NCBI GenBank assembly: GCA_039029135.1
Contig: JBCCGT010000003.1
Coordinates: 62,001 to 126,000 of the forward strand
DNA: 64,000 nucleotides
Direction: 5' to 3'
Source: JALZVT01 sp039029135
GTDB taxonomy: Bacteria > Pseudomonadota > Gammaproteobacteria > Pseudomonadales > Azotimanducaceae
Translations under genes and position numbers: made by a program
Notes under the pieces: generated by a model
Seen by the model: the letters and a program-made list of their open reading frames with translations, nothing else
Told to the model about the DNA's origin: nothing
The model's database searches: none
Shown: one piece after another, positions 9,630 through 18,832 of the stretch
How positions within the stretch are numbered: position 1 is the first letter of the stretch
Layout of the letters: every line of letters starts with the position of its first letter

Positions 9630-9934
9630 AGCGAGACTCCTTGGCTGCCTGATGCGGATGCGGCCTGATAAAGATGGGCGGCCGCAGTTAAGGCGCGCAT
9701 AAATACTAGCGTCTCACGCGTGCTCTAGGGGTGCGGCGGGTCCCAGAGTGGTCGCGGCCTGGATCGCGCCGGCGTTCCTGCGGGCGCGAACCCGGCTACG
9801 CTGATTGAGCCGGTCGTCGTCCCGGGATAGCCCACCTACGTGTCTGCCTGTTGTATGCGCGGCCAGAACGGTTATGCTTATTGTTTGACTAGATCAGTAA
9901 TTTTGCGTCGTGCGACCGGGGAGGCGCAGGCGAG
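9630..9934. other. Divergent intergenic region galE / histidine kinase
   Basis: This 305-bp region has no convincing ORF. The part nearest the kinase gene is comparatively AT-rich (about 9850-9905). It holds TTGTAT (9851-9856) with TATGCT (9873-9878) at 16-bp spacing as a weak promoter candidate, followed by TTGACT at 9885. Confidence 0.3.
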
Positions 9935-11509
9935 ATGCCCGGCTCAACGCCGTCAAAGACCCTATTGTTCCGCATGCTCGGCTACCTGCTGGTGCCGCTC
10001 CTCGCCCTGGCGCTGCCCATGGTCGGCGACAACCGGTTTTGGCTCGCATTTGCGATCGTCGCCGTGGCGGCGCCACTGGCCCTGTTGATCCATCTGCGCC
10101 TTAGCCTCCTGAACAGACACTGTGCAGAGCCGCTGCTGGATCTGGTGCTGGTGCTGATCTTCGCGCATCTGGTCCCCGATGCGTGGATGGCCGTGCTCTG
10201 TCTCAGCCTGATGATCGCCATGGCGCCGAGCGTCGGCCTCCACCCGACCAGTCACCTGCTGTATGCAAGCCTGGGCAGCATCGTCGTGCTGGGCATGGTC
10301 GTGTTGATCGCCGTGCATGACATCCAGGGCTGGGAGATGCCGATGGCGATCGTCATCGTGGTCTACCCCTCGATGCTCTACTACGCGCGCCAGCAGACCC
10401 AGGTACTCAATGAACTTCGCGATCGGGCTCAGCGGCTGCAGGGCATGTCCGATCTTGCGGGCTCTATCGCGCACGACTTCAACAACATGCTGACCAGCAT
10501 CAGCGGCTATACGGAACTGGCCCTGGATTCGCTGCCCGCGCAGCACGCGAGCCGCGAGGATCTGGAACAGGTGCTGGGCGGCGCCGAGCGCGGCGCCAAG
10601 CTGTGCAGGCAGCTATTGAGCTTTTCCGGCGGGCGCACCCGCAACGTGCATCCAGCAGAACTGGGTGCAGAACTCCGGGCGATGGCGGAGCTGCTGCGGC
10701 CGGTCATGCCTGCCGGGGTTGGCGTCGACGTGCACGATCCGCACCCGCCGATCTGGATCGACGCCGAGGTATCGCAGCTCCAGCAGGTGTTGATGAACGT
10801 GCTGCTGAACGCAGGGGAGGCCATGATCGGGCGACAGGGGGTCATCAAGGCCCGGCTGCTGGCCGCCGATCAGCAACGAGGCCACGTGCAGCTGATCGTT
10901 CGCGACCACGGACCGGGCATCGCTCGCGGCACCCTGGAGCAGGTGTTCGATCCGCAGTTCACCACCAAGGACCGCGGTCACGGAATCGGTCTCGCGGCCA
11001 CCAAGAAAATCATGCAGGCCTGCCGCGGCCAGATCGATATCGTCAGCGGCGTGGGCGGGACCGAAGTGGTCCTGGAATGGCGCCTGGCGCCGCGGTCCGC
11101 GATCGAAAAGGCCGATGCGCGCGTGCCGGACCCGCGCGCGACACCTGCGCCCGGCGAGGATCTGATTCTCGTCGTTGACGATGACTCCGACGTGCGCGAG
11201 GTCGCGCGGCGGCAGCTTGAACGGCTCGAATATCGCGCGGTCGAGGCTGCCGACGCCGACGAGGCCGTGCGCGTCTTCCGGCGCGAGCACGGCCGTTTGC
11301 ACGCGGTGATTCTCGATCTGAAGATGCCGCTACGGGACGGTTGGTCGTGTTTGCAAGAGCTGCGCAGTATTAGCAAGAACACCCGCATCGTCGTGTGCAG
11401 CGGTTTCGATCCGCGGCCGCTGATACCGGAGTTTGCCCGCGACGATCGCCAATTGCGCGTGCTGAACAAGCCCTATCTGGTGGAGGAGATGGGCGTCGCC
11501 CTGAGCTGA
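9935..11509 (+). CDS. Hybrid sensor histidine kinase with C-terminal receiver domain
   Basis: A 524-residue inner-membrane protein. The first 150 or so residues form several hydrophobic helices with very short loops and no periplasmic sensor domain, so sensing is probably within the membrane. Next comes the dimerisation/phosphoacceptor helix SIAHDFNNMLTSISGY (His about residue 180) and a HATPase domain with DHGPGI and GHGIGLAATKK. A receiver domain (about 410-520) follows, with acidic DDDSD, phosphoacceptor Asp in ILDLKMP and Lys in NKPY. The SIAHDFNN form of the H box is typical of the family in which the receiver may be a phosphate sink. No response regulator gene is adjacent. Its place between galE and a second sugar-nucleotide epimerase suggests, but does not show, control of polysaccharide synthesis. 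Confidence 0.9.
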   Translation: MPGSTPSKTLLFRMLGYLLVPLLALALPMVGDNRFWLAFAIVAVAAPLALLIHLRLSLLNRHCAEPLLDLVLVLIFAHLVPDAWMAVLCLSLMIAMAPSVGLHPTSHLLYASLGSIVVLGMVVLIAVHDIQGWEMPMAIVIVVYPSMLYYARQQTQVLNELRDRAQRLQGMSDLAGSIAHDFNNMLTSISGYTELALDSLPAQHASREDLEQVLGGAERGAKLCRQLLSFSGGRTRNVHPAELGAELRAMAELLRPVMPAGVGVDVHDPHPPIWIDAEVSQLQQVLMNVLLNAGEAMIGRQGVIKARLLAADQQRGHVQLIVRDHGPGIARGTLEQVFDPQFTTKDRGHGIGLAATKKIMQACRGQIDIVSGVGGTEVVLEWRLAPRSAIEKADARVPDPRATPAPGEDLILVVDDDSDVREVARRQLERLEYRAVEAADADEAVRVFRREHGRLHAVILDLKMPLRDGWSCLQELRSISKNTRIVVCSGFDPRPLIPEFARDDRQLRVLNKPYLVEEMGVALS

Positions 11510-11548
11510 TTCGCAGGGAACCCGACCTCGGCGCGCGCCGCTCGCGTG

Positions 11549-12574
11549 TCACTGATCGTAATAGCTGCGATACCAGCGCACGAACGCGCGGATCCCGTCC
11601 TCAAGCCGAGTGCTCGGCTGGTAGCCAAACTCGTTCACCAGCTCGCTGACGTCGGCGTAGGTGTCCTCGACGTCGCCCGGCTGCATGGGCAGCAGGTTCT
11701 TGTGCGCCGGTTTGCCAATCACACGCTCTATGGTCTCGATGTAGTCGAGCAGACCCACCGGGCGGTTCGAGCCGATGTTGTAGAGCCGATAGGGCGCGTC
11801 CGCGGTATTGGGCTTCGGCGCGAGCGCCGAAAACGACGCATCCGCGGTCGCCGGCCGATCGTGCACTCGCAGCACGCCCTCGACGATGTCATCGACGTAG
11901 GTGAAATCGCGCTTGTGGTGGCCTTCGTTGAAGACGTCGATGGTCTCGCCGTTGAGGATGCGGCGGGTAAACAGGAACGGCGACATGTCCGGTCGACCCC
12001 AGGGACCGTACACCGTGAAGAAGCGCAGCCCGGTGGTCGGGATCTGAAACAGGTGGCTATACGTGTGGGCCATCAGCTCGTTGGATCGCTTCGTCGCCGC
12101 GTACAGACTCACCGGATGGTCCGCGCCGTGGGTGACAGAGTAGGGCATCTGCCGGTTGCCGCCGTATACCGAGCTGGTCGAGGCGAACACCAGGTGCGAC
12201 ACCGGATGCGCCCGCGCGCCTTCCAGGATGTTCAGGAAGGCGCTCAGATTGGCGCTGATGTAGTCGTGCGGCGCAGTGAGGGAATGCCGGACGCCGGCCT
12301 GGGCCGCCAGGTGAATCACGCTGCCGGGCCGCTCGCGCGCGAACAGGTCGGCCACGGCCGCGGTATCGGCGAGGTCGAGATCGATATGCCGGTACAGGTG
12401 GGCGTTGGCGTGCTCTCCGGTCAGCGCCTGCAGACGCGCGCGCTTCAAGCCGACGTCGTAGTAGGGATTGAAGTTGTCGACGCCGAGCACCGATTCGCCG
12501 CGCGATAGCAGGGCGCTGGCCGTATGGGCGCCGATGAAACCGGCGCTGCCGGTGAGAAGAACGGTATTAGGCAT
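11549..12574 (-). CDS. NAD-dependent nucleotide-sugar epimerase (UDP-glucuronate 4-epimerase type)
   Basis: A 341-residue extended short-chain dehydrogenase. The N-terminal VLLTGSAGFIGAH binds NAD, followed by GVDNFNPYYDVGLKRARL, a signature of UDP-glucuronate 4-epimerases (converting UDP-GlcA to UDP-GalA). The catalytic pair is in SLYAATKRSNE and the SSVYGG loop is intact. RFFTVYGPWGRPDM is also characteristic. The frame is open to 12766, but the Rossmann motif fixes the start at ATG 12574. It could act directly on the product of Ugd encoded at 21885. It is divergent from the tyrosine autokinase gene. The exact sugar specificity is inferred from family resemblance. Confidence 0.88.
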   Translation of the reverse strand: MPNTVLLTGSAGFIGAHTASALLSRGESVLGVDNFNPYYDVGLKRARLQALTGEHANAHLYRHIDLDLADTAAVADLFARERPGSVIHLAAQAGVRHSLTAPHDYISANLSAFLNILEGARAHPVSHLVFASTSSVYGGNRQMPYSVTHGADHPVSLYAATKRSNELMAHTYSHLFQIPTTGLRFFTVYGPWGRPDMSPFLFTRRILNGETIDVFNEGHHKRDFTYVDDIVEGVLRVHDRPATADASFSALAPKPNTADAPYRLYNIGSNRPVGLLDYIETIERVIGKPAHKNLLPMQPGDVEDTYADVSELVNEFGYQPSTRLEDGIRAFVRWYRSYYDQ

Positions 12575-12962
12575 TCTATTTGACTCTTTGGGGCGACCGC
12601 GGCCTGGAACATCGAAGCGCGGGCGATCGTGCGTGCCCTCGCCGCGTCCCGGCTGCATCTCAAGCGGCAGTGTGCCTGCATCGCCGCCGTTGCGCCCGGT
12701 CGCAGCGCAAAACCTGACGCAAGCGCGTTGGCCGTCACAGGCTCGCCAGCACGCGTGTTGTACCATCGCGACCGATGAACCGATGCTGTCGGGCCGTAGG
12801 GTGTCCTGTGCGGGGTCCGTGGCGCTCGACGGTTACAAGGATTTATACAAGGACTTCCGAGTCCGGCGTACAATCCGCGCGCCCGGCACCCGGTGACTTT
12901 GAACGGTCCCCGGTGCGGTACGCGGCACTACGGCGAGACTCCAGCAGGCGCGGTGAATACCA
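12575..12962. other. Divergent intergenic region upstream of the XrtA-type kinase
   Basis: A 388-bp region between divergent exopolysaccharide genes with no credible ORF. It contains GGACT-TCCG-AGTCC (about 12852-12865), a 5-bp hairpin, just before TACAAT (near 12870), a -10-like hexamer for the kinase gene. A fitting -35 box at normal spacing is not obvious, and no sigma-54 -24/-12 pair was found. Confidence 0.3.
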
Positions 12963-14066
12963 GTGAGCAGTAACAGCAAAGACGACAAGCCCTCGATGAG
13001 TCTCATCGAAAAGGCGGCCGAGCGATTGGACAAGCTCGAAGCCCAGGCGCCGCAGCCGCGCCAGGCGCCGCCGGCGCCGAGTGCTGCCGATCCGCTGCCT
13101 GAGCCGCTGGAGCGCTCTCGTCCCGTAGGCCCGCCACCGAGCGCGCGGGCCAAGCCGACCGTCGCCGAACGCAAAGGCGCTATGTCCGATCGCGCCCGTG
13201 AGGCGAGCGTCCGCGCCAGCGCCGCTGCGGTCCGCAAGAATGCACCGGCCCCGCGAGAGATCGAACCGCCGCCCGTTCGCCCGGCGACCTTCGATCTCAA
13301 CTTCCAAATGCTGTCCTCGGAAGGCTATCTCACGCCCGGCGAGGGGCGTAACCAGCTAGCGCAAGAGTTTCGTCGCATCAAGCGCCCGCTGCTGTTGAAT
13401 ATGCGTAAGGAGGCGGTGGCAGGATCGCAGGCTGCGCCGGCGAATCTTCTGATGATCACCAGCGCGCTGCCGAACGAAGGCAAGACCTTCATTTCGATCA
13501 ACATGGCGATGAGCATGGCGGCAGAGATGAATCGCCGCGTGCTCTTGATCGATGCCGACGTTGCGAAGGGCCACGTCGGCAAGGCGCTCGGGTTTTCGCC
13601 GGATTACGGCCTGTCGGATCTATTGAAGGATCCCGACCTGAGCGAGCTGGGTGCCATCGCGGACACGAACGTCGAGGGCCTGTCGCTGATGGGCGCCGGC
13701 GCCCAGGACATGCACATGGACGAACTGTTCGCGAGCGAGCGGATGCAGGATCTTGCGCGGCGTCTCGCCCACGCCGACCCCGATCGCGTGGTGCTGTTTG
13801 ACGCGCCGCCGCTGCTGGCAACCACCGAGGCCGGCGTGCTGTCGCGCCTGATGGGGCAGATCGTCGTCGTGGTCGAGGCCGATCGCACACCGCAGGTCGC
13901 CCTCACGGAGGCGCTCGGCACGGTCGCCGAGAGTCCCAGCGTCAGCCTGCTGCTTAACAAGGTCGTGCTGGGTGGCCTGGGTGGCGCCTACGGTTACGGC
14001 TATGGCTACGGGTATGGCTACGGATATGGCTACGGCTATGGGGCCGAGGAAGTGGTCGAGGCGTAA
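12963..14066 (+). CDS. XrtA-associated tyrosine autokinase (BY-kinase, exopolysaccharide chain-length control)
   Basis: A 367-residue cytoplasmic P-loop kinase of the CpsD/Wzc cytoplasmic-domain type. The N-terminal 100 residues are Pro/Ala-rich and probably disordered. The catalytic part has the Walker A variant ALPNEGKTFISIN, the Walker A' strand VLLIDADVAKG and the Walker B VVLFDAPPLL. The tail is nine Tyr-Gly units, the Tyr cluster expected to be autophosphorylated in trans. The family adjoins exosortase A/PEP-CTERM polysaccharide loci and partners a Wzz-like membrane protein, which is not encoded in this window. The start is GTG 12963. It sits 41 bases before the ATPase gene, and the two are normally neighbours in XrtA loci. 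Confidence 0.9.
   Translation: MSSNSKDDKPSMSLIEKAAERLDKLEAQAPQPRQAPPAPSAADPLPEPLERSRPVGPPPSARAKPTVAERKGAMSDRAREASVRASAAAVRKNAPAPREIEPPPVRPATFDLNFQMLSSEGYLTPGEGRNQLAQEFRRIKRPLLLNMRKEAVAGSQAAPANLLMITSALPNEGKTFISINMAMSMAAEMNRRVLLIDADVAKGHVGKALGFSPDYGLSDLLKDPDLSELGAIADTNVEGLSLMGAGAQDMHMDELFASERMQDLARRLAHADPDRVVLFDAPPLLATTEAGVLSRLMGQIVVVVEADRTPQVALTEALGTVAESPSVSLLLNKVVLGGLGGAYGYGYGYGYGYGYGYGYGAEEVVEA
13989..14042 (+). repeat. Tyr-Gly repeat tail of the autokinase
   Basis: Nine consecutive TA(C/T)GGN units (54 bp) encode (YG)9. The alternating TAC/TAT and GGN codons show it is not a pure DNA microsatellite, which suggests selection on the protein (phosphotyrosine cluster). Confidence 0.9.
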
Positions 14067-14107
14067 CGCCGGATTGCGGTGCCGGCCGCGATCGAAAGGA
14101 TGACTTG

Positions 14108-15358
14108 ATGTACGAAGCGTTTTTCGGATTTTCGGGGAAACCGTTCCAGCTATCGCCGGACGCCCGATTCTTCTATCCGAGCAAGGAACACAAGCGGGCC
14201 CTGTCGTTTCTGCGCTACGGCCTCGGCCAGGCCGATGGCTTTATCGTCATCACCGGCGATGTCGGCACCGGCAAGACGACGCTCGTGCAGACCCTGCTCG
14301 ACGATCTCGATCCGAACTCTGTGATGTGCGCGAACCTGGTCACGACGCAGCTCGAGGAAAACGACCTGCTGTCGCTTGTGTGCATCAATCTCGGTATTCA
14401 CGTCGATCCCACCAAGAGCAAGGCGCTGCTGCTCAACGAGCTGCAGCGGTTCTTCTCGCGCCGCGTCGCGGAAGGACGGCGCGTGCTGATCATCGTGGAC
14501 GAGGCGCAGAATCTGCCCGCGCGATCGGTGGAAGAGCTGCGCATGTTGTCGAACTTTACCCACGACGGGCAGCCGTTGGTGCAGGTGTTCTTGCTCGGCC
14601 AAGAAGAGTTTCGCGGCACGCTGCTGTCTGAGGGTTTCGAGCAGCTGCGGCAGCGCGTTATCGCCACCTATCACCTGAATCCTCTGACGCGGGAAGAAAC
14701 CCAGACCTACATCGAGCATCGGCTGTCGACCGTCGGCTGGGACGGCCGGCCGCAGTTCACCGATGACGCGTTCGACGCGATTTTCGATTTTTCCGAAGGC
14801 GTGCCGCGGCGCATCAACAATCTGTGCGATCGGCTGCTGCTGTTTACCTTCCTCGAAGAGGGCGACAGCGTCGATGCCGAAGTCGTGAAGTCGGTTGGCG
14901 AAGAGATCGGCTCCGAATTCTGGGGCCGAACGCCCGCCAAACCGCGCGGCGTCGCGGCGAATGTCGCCCCCGAGTCGGCATCCCTGGACGCCACCCCGGA
15001 GCAGGATGTGTTCAATTCGCCGGGTGGCCTGCCGCACGAGCCGTCTGCGGTGCAGACCAACTTCGAGCGCATTGATCTGCAGAAGCGAATGGTGGGTCTC
15101 GAGCAGGTTGTGCAGCTTCTGACCGAGACGATTCACGAGGATCTTGGTCAGATTCGATCGATCCTGCTGCGTCTCGTGAAAAATCAGGCGCGTCTAAGCG
15201 CCGGCGAACCGCCGCTCGAGAGCGAGCACCCGGTAGACCCGGCGGCGCAGGCGGAGCGCGACGAGGTCCGCAGCAGCGCCCAGAGCGCGCTGCCGCCGAA
15301 GGCGCCGTCGAACAGCTCGCGGCGGCGCAACCGACTGCGCCGCGACCGACTGCGCTGA
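14108..15358 (+). CDS. XrtA/PEP-CTERM system-associated AAA ATPase (ExeA/GspA-like)
   Basis: A protein of about 416 residues beginning MYEAFFGFSGKPFQLSPDARFFYPS, a diagnostic start of the ExeA-like ATPases found in XrtA exopolysaccharide loci. The Walker A GDVGTGKTTL (about residue 50) and Walker B VLIIVDEAQNLP are intact, followed by the sensor region GVPRRINNLCDR. The C-terminal third is hydrophilic with a short amphipathic helix (LEQVVQLLTETIHEDL) and a very basic end (SSRRRNRLRRDRLR), perhaps DNA- or membrane-contacting. ATG 14108 follows GAAAGGA at proper spacing; a TTG one codon earlier is possible. Its precise role in export is not established; it is co-transcribed with the autokinase. 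Confidence 0.9.
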   Translation: MYEAFFGFSGKPFQLSPDARFFYPSKEHKRALSFLRYGLGQADGFIVITGDVGTGKTTLVQTLLDDLDPNSVMCANLVTTQLEENDLLSLVCINLGIHVDPTKSKALLLNELQRFFSRRVAEGRRVLIIVDEAQNLPARSVEELRMLSNFTHDGQPLVQVFLLGQEEFRGTLLSEGFEQLRQRVIATYHLNPLTREETQTYIEHRLSTVGWDGRPQFTDDAFDAIFDFSEGVPRRINNLCDRLLLFTFLEEGDSVDAEVVKSVGEEIGSEFWGRTPAKPRGVAANVAPESASLDATPEQDVFNSPGGLPHEPSAVQTNFERIDLQKRMVGLEQVVQLLTETIHEDLGQIRSILLRLVKNQARLSAGEPPLESEHPVDPAAQAERDEVRSSAQSALPPKAPSNSSRRRNRLRRDRLR

Positions 15359-15379
15359 CCCAGCCGCGGGGCGCCGGCC

Positions 15380-18300
15380 CTAGTGAAAATCCCGTGACTT
15401 GAAGGCGCTGATGTCGGCAAGCCGATGGCTTTCGTCGCTCAGATAGCCTGCGACCACGTGGATGACTTCCTGCTCGCGCTCCACGACGCCCTTGATCATG
15501 AGGAGCTGGCTCTGCAGTAGCGCCGCCCGGAACTGCTGCTGCACGTTCTGCCAGACGACCACGTTGATGTTGCCGGTCTCGTCCTCCAGCGTTACGAACA
15601 TCACGCCGGCTGCGGATCCCGGTCGCTGGCGCCCGGTCACCAGACCCGCGATACGAACGAACTGGCCCGAGCGCGCGCGCTCCAGCGCGAGCGCCGTGTG
15701 GCAGTTTCGAAAGTTGTCGCGCAAAAGCGCCAGCGGATGCGGGCCGAGGGTCAGGCTGGTGTAGCGATAGTCCGCCAGCATGTCCTCGACGGCGGCCGGC
15801 GCGGGCAGCTCGATCGCGGACTCGGCGTCGTCCCCCGTGGCGTGCCCTGATCCTTGCTCGGACAGCGTCTGGTCCCAGGTTTCCGCGGCGCCGGCGGGTT
15901 CGATGGCGGCGCTGTTGCCATTCGCGTGCGGCTCGGCGCGACGACCGCCCGGCGTCGTCTGAAAACGGGCGACCTCCCAGTGAGCCTGGTGGCGGTGTCC
16001 GGCGAGGTCGGCCAGGGCGCCGGCGCGGGCGAGAAACTCCAGGCTCTGACGGTCGAGCCCGGCGCGCCGCCGCAGGTCGGCGGTATCGCGAAAAGGACCG
16101 CCCGCGGCGCGCGCGGTCGCGATGGCGAGACCGACATCGGCGTTCAGGCCCTTGACCAGGCGCAGCCCCAGGCGCAGCGCGGCGACGGGTTCGTTCGCGG
16201 CGGCGTCGATGTCCGTCGCCCGCGCCGTCGCCGGCGTGTTGGCCCCGGCCGCCTGCCAGCGCCCCGTGCCGGCTTCGAGGCTGTGATCCCAGGCGCTCGT
16301 CTGCACGTCGATGCCGCGGATCTCGATGCCGTGGCGATCGGCGTCTTGGATCAGCTGGGACGGGCTGTAAAAACCCATCGGCAGGCTGTTCAGCAGGCCG
16401 CAGTAGAACGCCGCCGGGCTGTGGCGCTTCAGCCATGCAGAGACATAGACCAGCAGCGCGAAACTCGCCGCGTGAGACTCTGGAAAGCCGTACTCGCCGA
16501 AGCCCTTGATCTGTTCGAACACCCGCTCGGCGAAGTCCATGTCGTGGCCGCGCGCCAGCATGCCGCGCACCAGCTTGTCACGAAACGGCTCCAGCCCGCC
16601 GCGACGTTTCCAGGCCGCCATGGCGCGACGCAGCTGGTCGGCCTCGCCGGCCGTAAAGCCTGCCGCGACCATGGCGAGTTCGATGACCTGTTCCTGAAAG
16701 ATCGGCACGCCCAGCGTGCGCTCCAGCACCCGACGCACGCCGTCGTTCGAATAGGTTGGCGTCTCGAGGCCCTGCCGTCGACGCAGGTAGGGATGCACCA
16801 TGTTGCCCTGTATCGGCCCCGGACGAACGATGGCGACCTCGACGACGAGATCGTAAAAATTCTGCGGCTTGAGCCGCGGCAGCATCGACATCTGCGCGCG
16901 CGATTCCACCTGAAACACGCCGATGCTGTCGCCACGCTGCAGCATGGCGTAGGTGGCGGCGTCTTCGGCGGGGATGTTCGCGATGTCGAGGCGGCGCTCC
17001 TCGGTGAGCCGATGGAAGTCGTTGTGCAGCTGCAGCGATTTGCGAATCGCCGTCAGCATGCCCAGCGCGAGCACGTCGATCTTCAGCAGGCCGAGCGCTT
17101 CGAGATCGTCCTTGTCCCACTGAATGACCGTGCGGTCCGGCATGGCCGCGTTCTCGACCGGCACGAGCTGGGCCAGCGGACCCTTGGAGATCACAAAGCC
17201 GCCGACGTGCTGTGACAGATGGCGCGGGAAGCCGAGAATCTGATGCACCAAAAACAGAAACTGTTTCGCCACTCGGCTGTTCGGGTCGATGCCGCCTGCG
17301 CGGAAACGATCGGCGAGTTCTTCTTTCTTGTCCCACCACGCGAGCGATCGGGCGAGCAGGTCGATCAGGTCGGCGTCCAGGCCCAGCGCCTTGCCGACGT
17401 CCCGGATCGCGCTCTTCGGGCGGTAGGTGATGAGGGTGGCCGCGAGTGCCGCGCGCTCGCGGCTATAGCGGGTGTAGATGTACTGAATCACCTCCTCGCG
17501 GCGCTCGTGCTCGAAGTCGACGTCGATGTCCGGCGGCTCGTTGCGTTCCTTGGACACGAAGCGCTCGAACAGCAGATGCATGCGATCGGGGTCGACCTCG
17601 GTGATGAAGAGGCAGTAACACACCGCCGAGTTTGCTGCCGAGCCGCGCCCCTGACAGAGAATGCCCTGGGAGCGCGCGTACGCCACGATGTCCTGCACGG
17701 TCAGAAAGTAGTGTTCGTAGGCCAGTTCCGCGATCAGCGCGAGTTCTTTTTCGATCAGCGCGACGACGTTGGGCGGTATCCCTGCAGGCCAGCGCTCCGC
17801 GGCACCGTGATAGGTCAGCTCCCGCAGGTAGCGACGCGCCCCGCCTGGCCCCGAGAACTGTGGCGGCACCAGTTCCGCCGGGTACTCATAGCGCAGCTCG
17901 TCCAGGCTGAAATGGCAGGCGGCCGCGATCTCGAGGCTGCGCCGCAGCATCTCGGGCGGGTAGCGGGTAACGAGTTCGTCGATCGGGTGCAGCGCGCGTT
18001 CGGCGTTGGCCTGCAGCTCGAACCCGAGTTCGGCCACCGAGGTGTTGTGACGGATGGCGGTGAGCACGTCCTGCAGCGGCTTGCGCGCCGGGTGATGCAG
18101 ATGCACGTCGTTGCATGCGACGACGGGCAGGTCGAGGCGCATCGACAGGGTGAGTGCGTGGGCGGTGCGGTCGAGGTCGCGATCATCGAGCAGCAGCTCC
18201 AGACCGATGTTGAGCCGCGGTAGTCGGCGGGCGAGTTCGCCGCCCTCCGCCAGCAGGACGCCGATGTCCCGCGGGCGGCCGTCTGCGTCCGCGTCGCCCG

Positions 18301-18832
18301 CGACGGGCGGCACAGTGCTCGCCGGCTCGGGCAACCAGATCGCAATGCAGTCGCCGATGCCGTAGTCGAGGTCGGCGAGTTCGATGTCGTAGACGCCCTT
18401 GCTGTTGCGTCGCCGCAGTCGGGTGATCAGCGCGCACAGCTGGCCATAGGCGCCACGATCCGGCGCCAGCAGCACCAGGGTGAAACCGGCGGCGAAGCGA
18501 AACTCCGCGCCGATAATCAGCTTCAGCGGCGGCCGGCCGTCCGCGTCCGTCGGCAGGTCGCGCAGCGCAAGATGCGCCTTGACCACGCCCGTGACCGAGC
18601 ACTCATCGGTAATGGCGAGCGCGCGGTAGCCGAGAGCGAAGGCCGCCTGCACCAGTTCTTCCGGATGCGAGGCGCCGCGCAGAAAGCTGTAGTTGGTGAG
18701 GCAATGCAGCTCGGCGAAGCCCGCGACCCGGCCGGGCGTGAATTCCGGTAGCTGGCTGCTGCGCCGGCCGGCGAGCACGCCGCGCGGCGTTTGCGCGGCC
18801 GCTGGCCGGCGGTCATCAGGCGAAGTGGCCAT
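15380..18832 (-). CDS. dnaE2: Error-prone DNA polymerase III alpha subunit (ImuC)
   Basis: A protein of about 1,150 residues of the C-family polymerase DnaE2, which with ImuA and ImuB copies past DNA lesions and drives SOS mutagenesis. The N-terminal PHP domain (AELHCLTNYSFLRGASHPEELV) is followed by the palm with PDIDVDFEHERREEVIQYIY, the fingers and helix-hairpin-helix region (FPESHAASFALLVY), and a C-terminal OB fold (VRIAGLVTGRQRPGSAAGVMF). ATG 18832 gives a 17-base overlap with imuB, as in many imu operons, although the frame stays open to 19261. It is slightly longer than usual, with an insertion of about 60 Gly/Ala/Glu-rich residues just before the OB domain (QTTPGGRRAEPHANGN and on). 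It is controlled by the LexA-box promoter upstream of imuA. Confidence 0.95.
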   Translation of the reverse strand: MATSPDDRRPAAAQTPRGVLAGRRSSQLPEFTPGRVAGFAELHCLTNYSFLRGASHPEELVQAAFALGYRALAITDECSVTGVVKAHLALRDLPTDADGRPPLKLIIGAEFRFAAGFTLVLLAPDRGAYGQLCALITRLRRRNSKGVYDIELADLDYGIGDCIAIWLPEPASTVPPVAGDADADGRPRDIGVLLAEGGELARRLPRLNIGLELLLDDRDLDRTAHALTLSMRLDLPVVACNDVHLHHPARKPLQDVLTAIRHNTSVAELGFELQANAERALHPIDELVTRYPPEMLRRSLEIAAACHFSLDELRYEYPAELVPPQFSGPGGARRYLRELTYHGAAERWPAGIPPNVVALIEKELALIAELAYEHYFLTVQDIVAYARSQGILCQGRGSAANSAVCYCLFITEVDPDRMHLLFERFVSKERNEPPDIDVDFEHERREEVIQYIYTRYSRERAALAATLITYRPKSAIRDVGKALGLDADLIDLLARSLAWWDKKEELADRFRAGGIDPNSRVAKQFLFLVHQILGFPRHLSQHVGGFVISKGPLAQLVPVENAAMPDRTVIQWDKDDLEALGLLKIDVLALGMLTAIRKSLQLHNDFHRLTEERRLDIANIPAEDAATYAMLQRGDSIGVFQVESRAQMSMLPRLKPQNFYDLVVEVAIVRPGPIQGNMVHPYLRRRQGLETPTYSNDGVRRVLERTLGVPIFQEQVIELAMVAAGFTAGEADQLRRAMAAWKRRGGLEPFRDKLVRGMLARGHDMDFAERVFEQIKGFGEYGFPESHAASFALLVYVSAWLKRHSPAAFYCGLLNSLPMGFYSPSQLIQDADRHGIEIRGIDVQTSAWDHSLEAGTGRWQAAGANTPATARATDIDAAANEPVAALRLGLRLVKGLNADVGLAIATARAAGGPFRDTADLRRRAGLDRQSLEFLARAGALADLAGHRHQAHWEVARFQTTPGGRRAEPHANGNSAAIEPAGAAETWDQTLSEQGSGHATGDDAESAIELPAPAAVEDMLADYRYTSLTLGPHPLALLRDNFRNCHTALALERARSGQFVRIAGLVTGRQRPGSAAGVMFVTLEDETGNINVVVWQNVQQQFRAALLQSQLLMIKGVVEREQEVIHVVAGYLSDESHRLADISAFKSRDFH

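Noticed and set aside
12640..12766. Upstream extension of the epimerase gene
   Set aside because: The Rossmann glycine motif must be near the N-terminus; the 64 extra residues are composition-typical of non-coding GC-rich DNA.
15854..18223. Two large plus-strand reading frames opposite dnaE2
   Set aside because: The minus-strand frame is an intact, motif-complete DnaE2; the opposing translations are low-complexity and unlike any protein I know.
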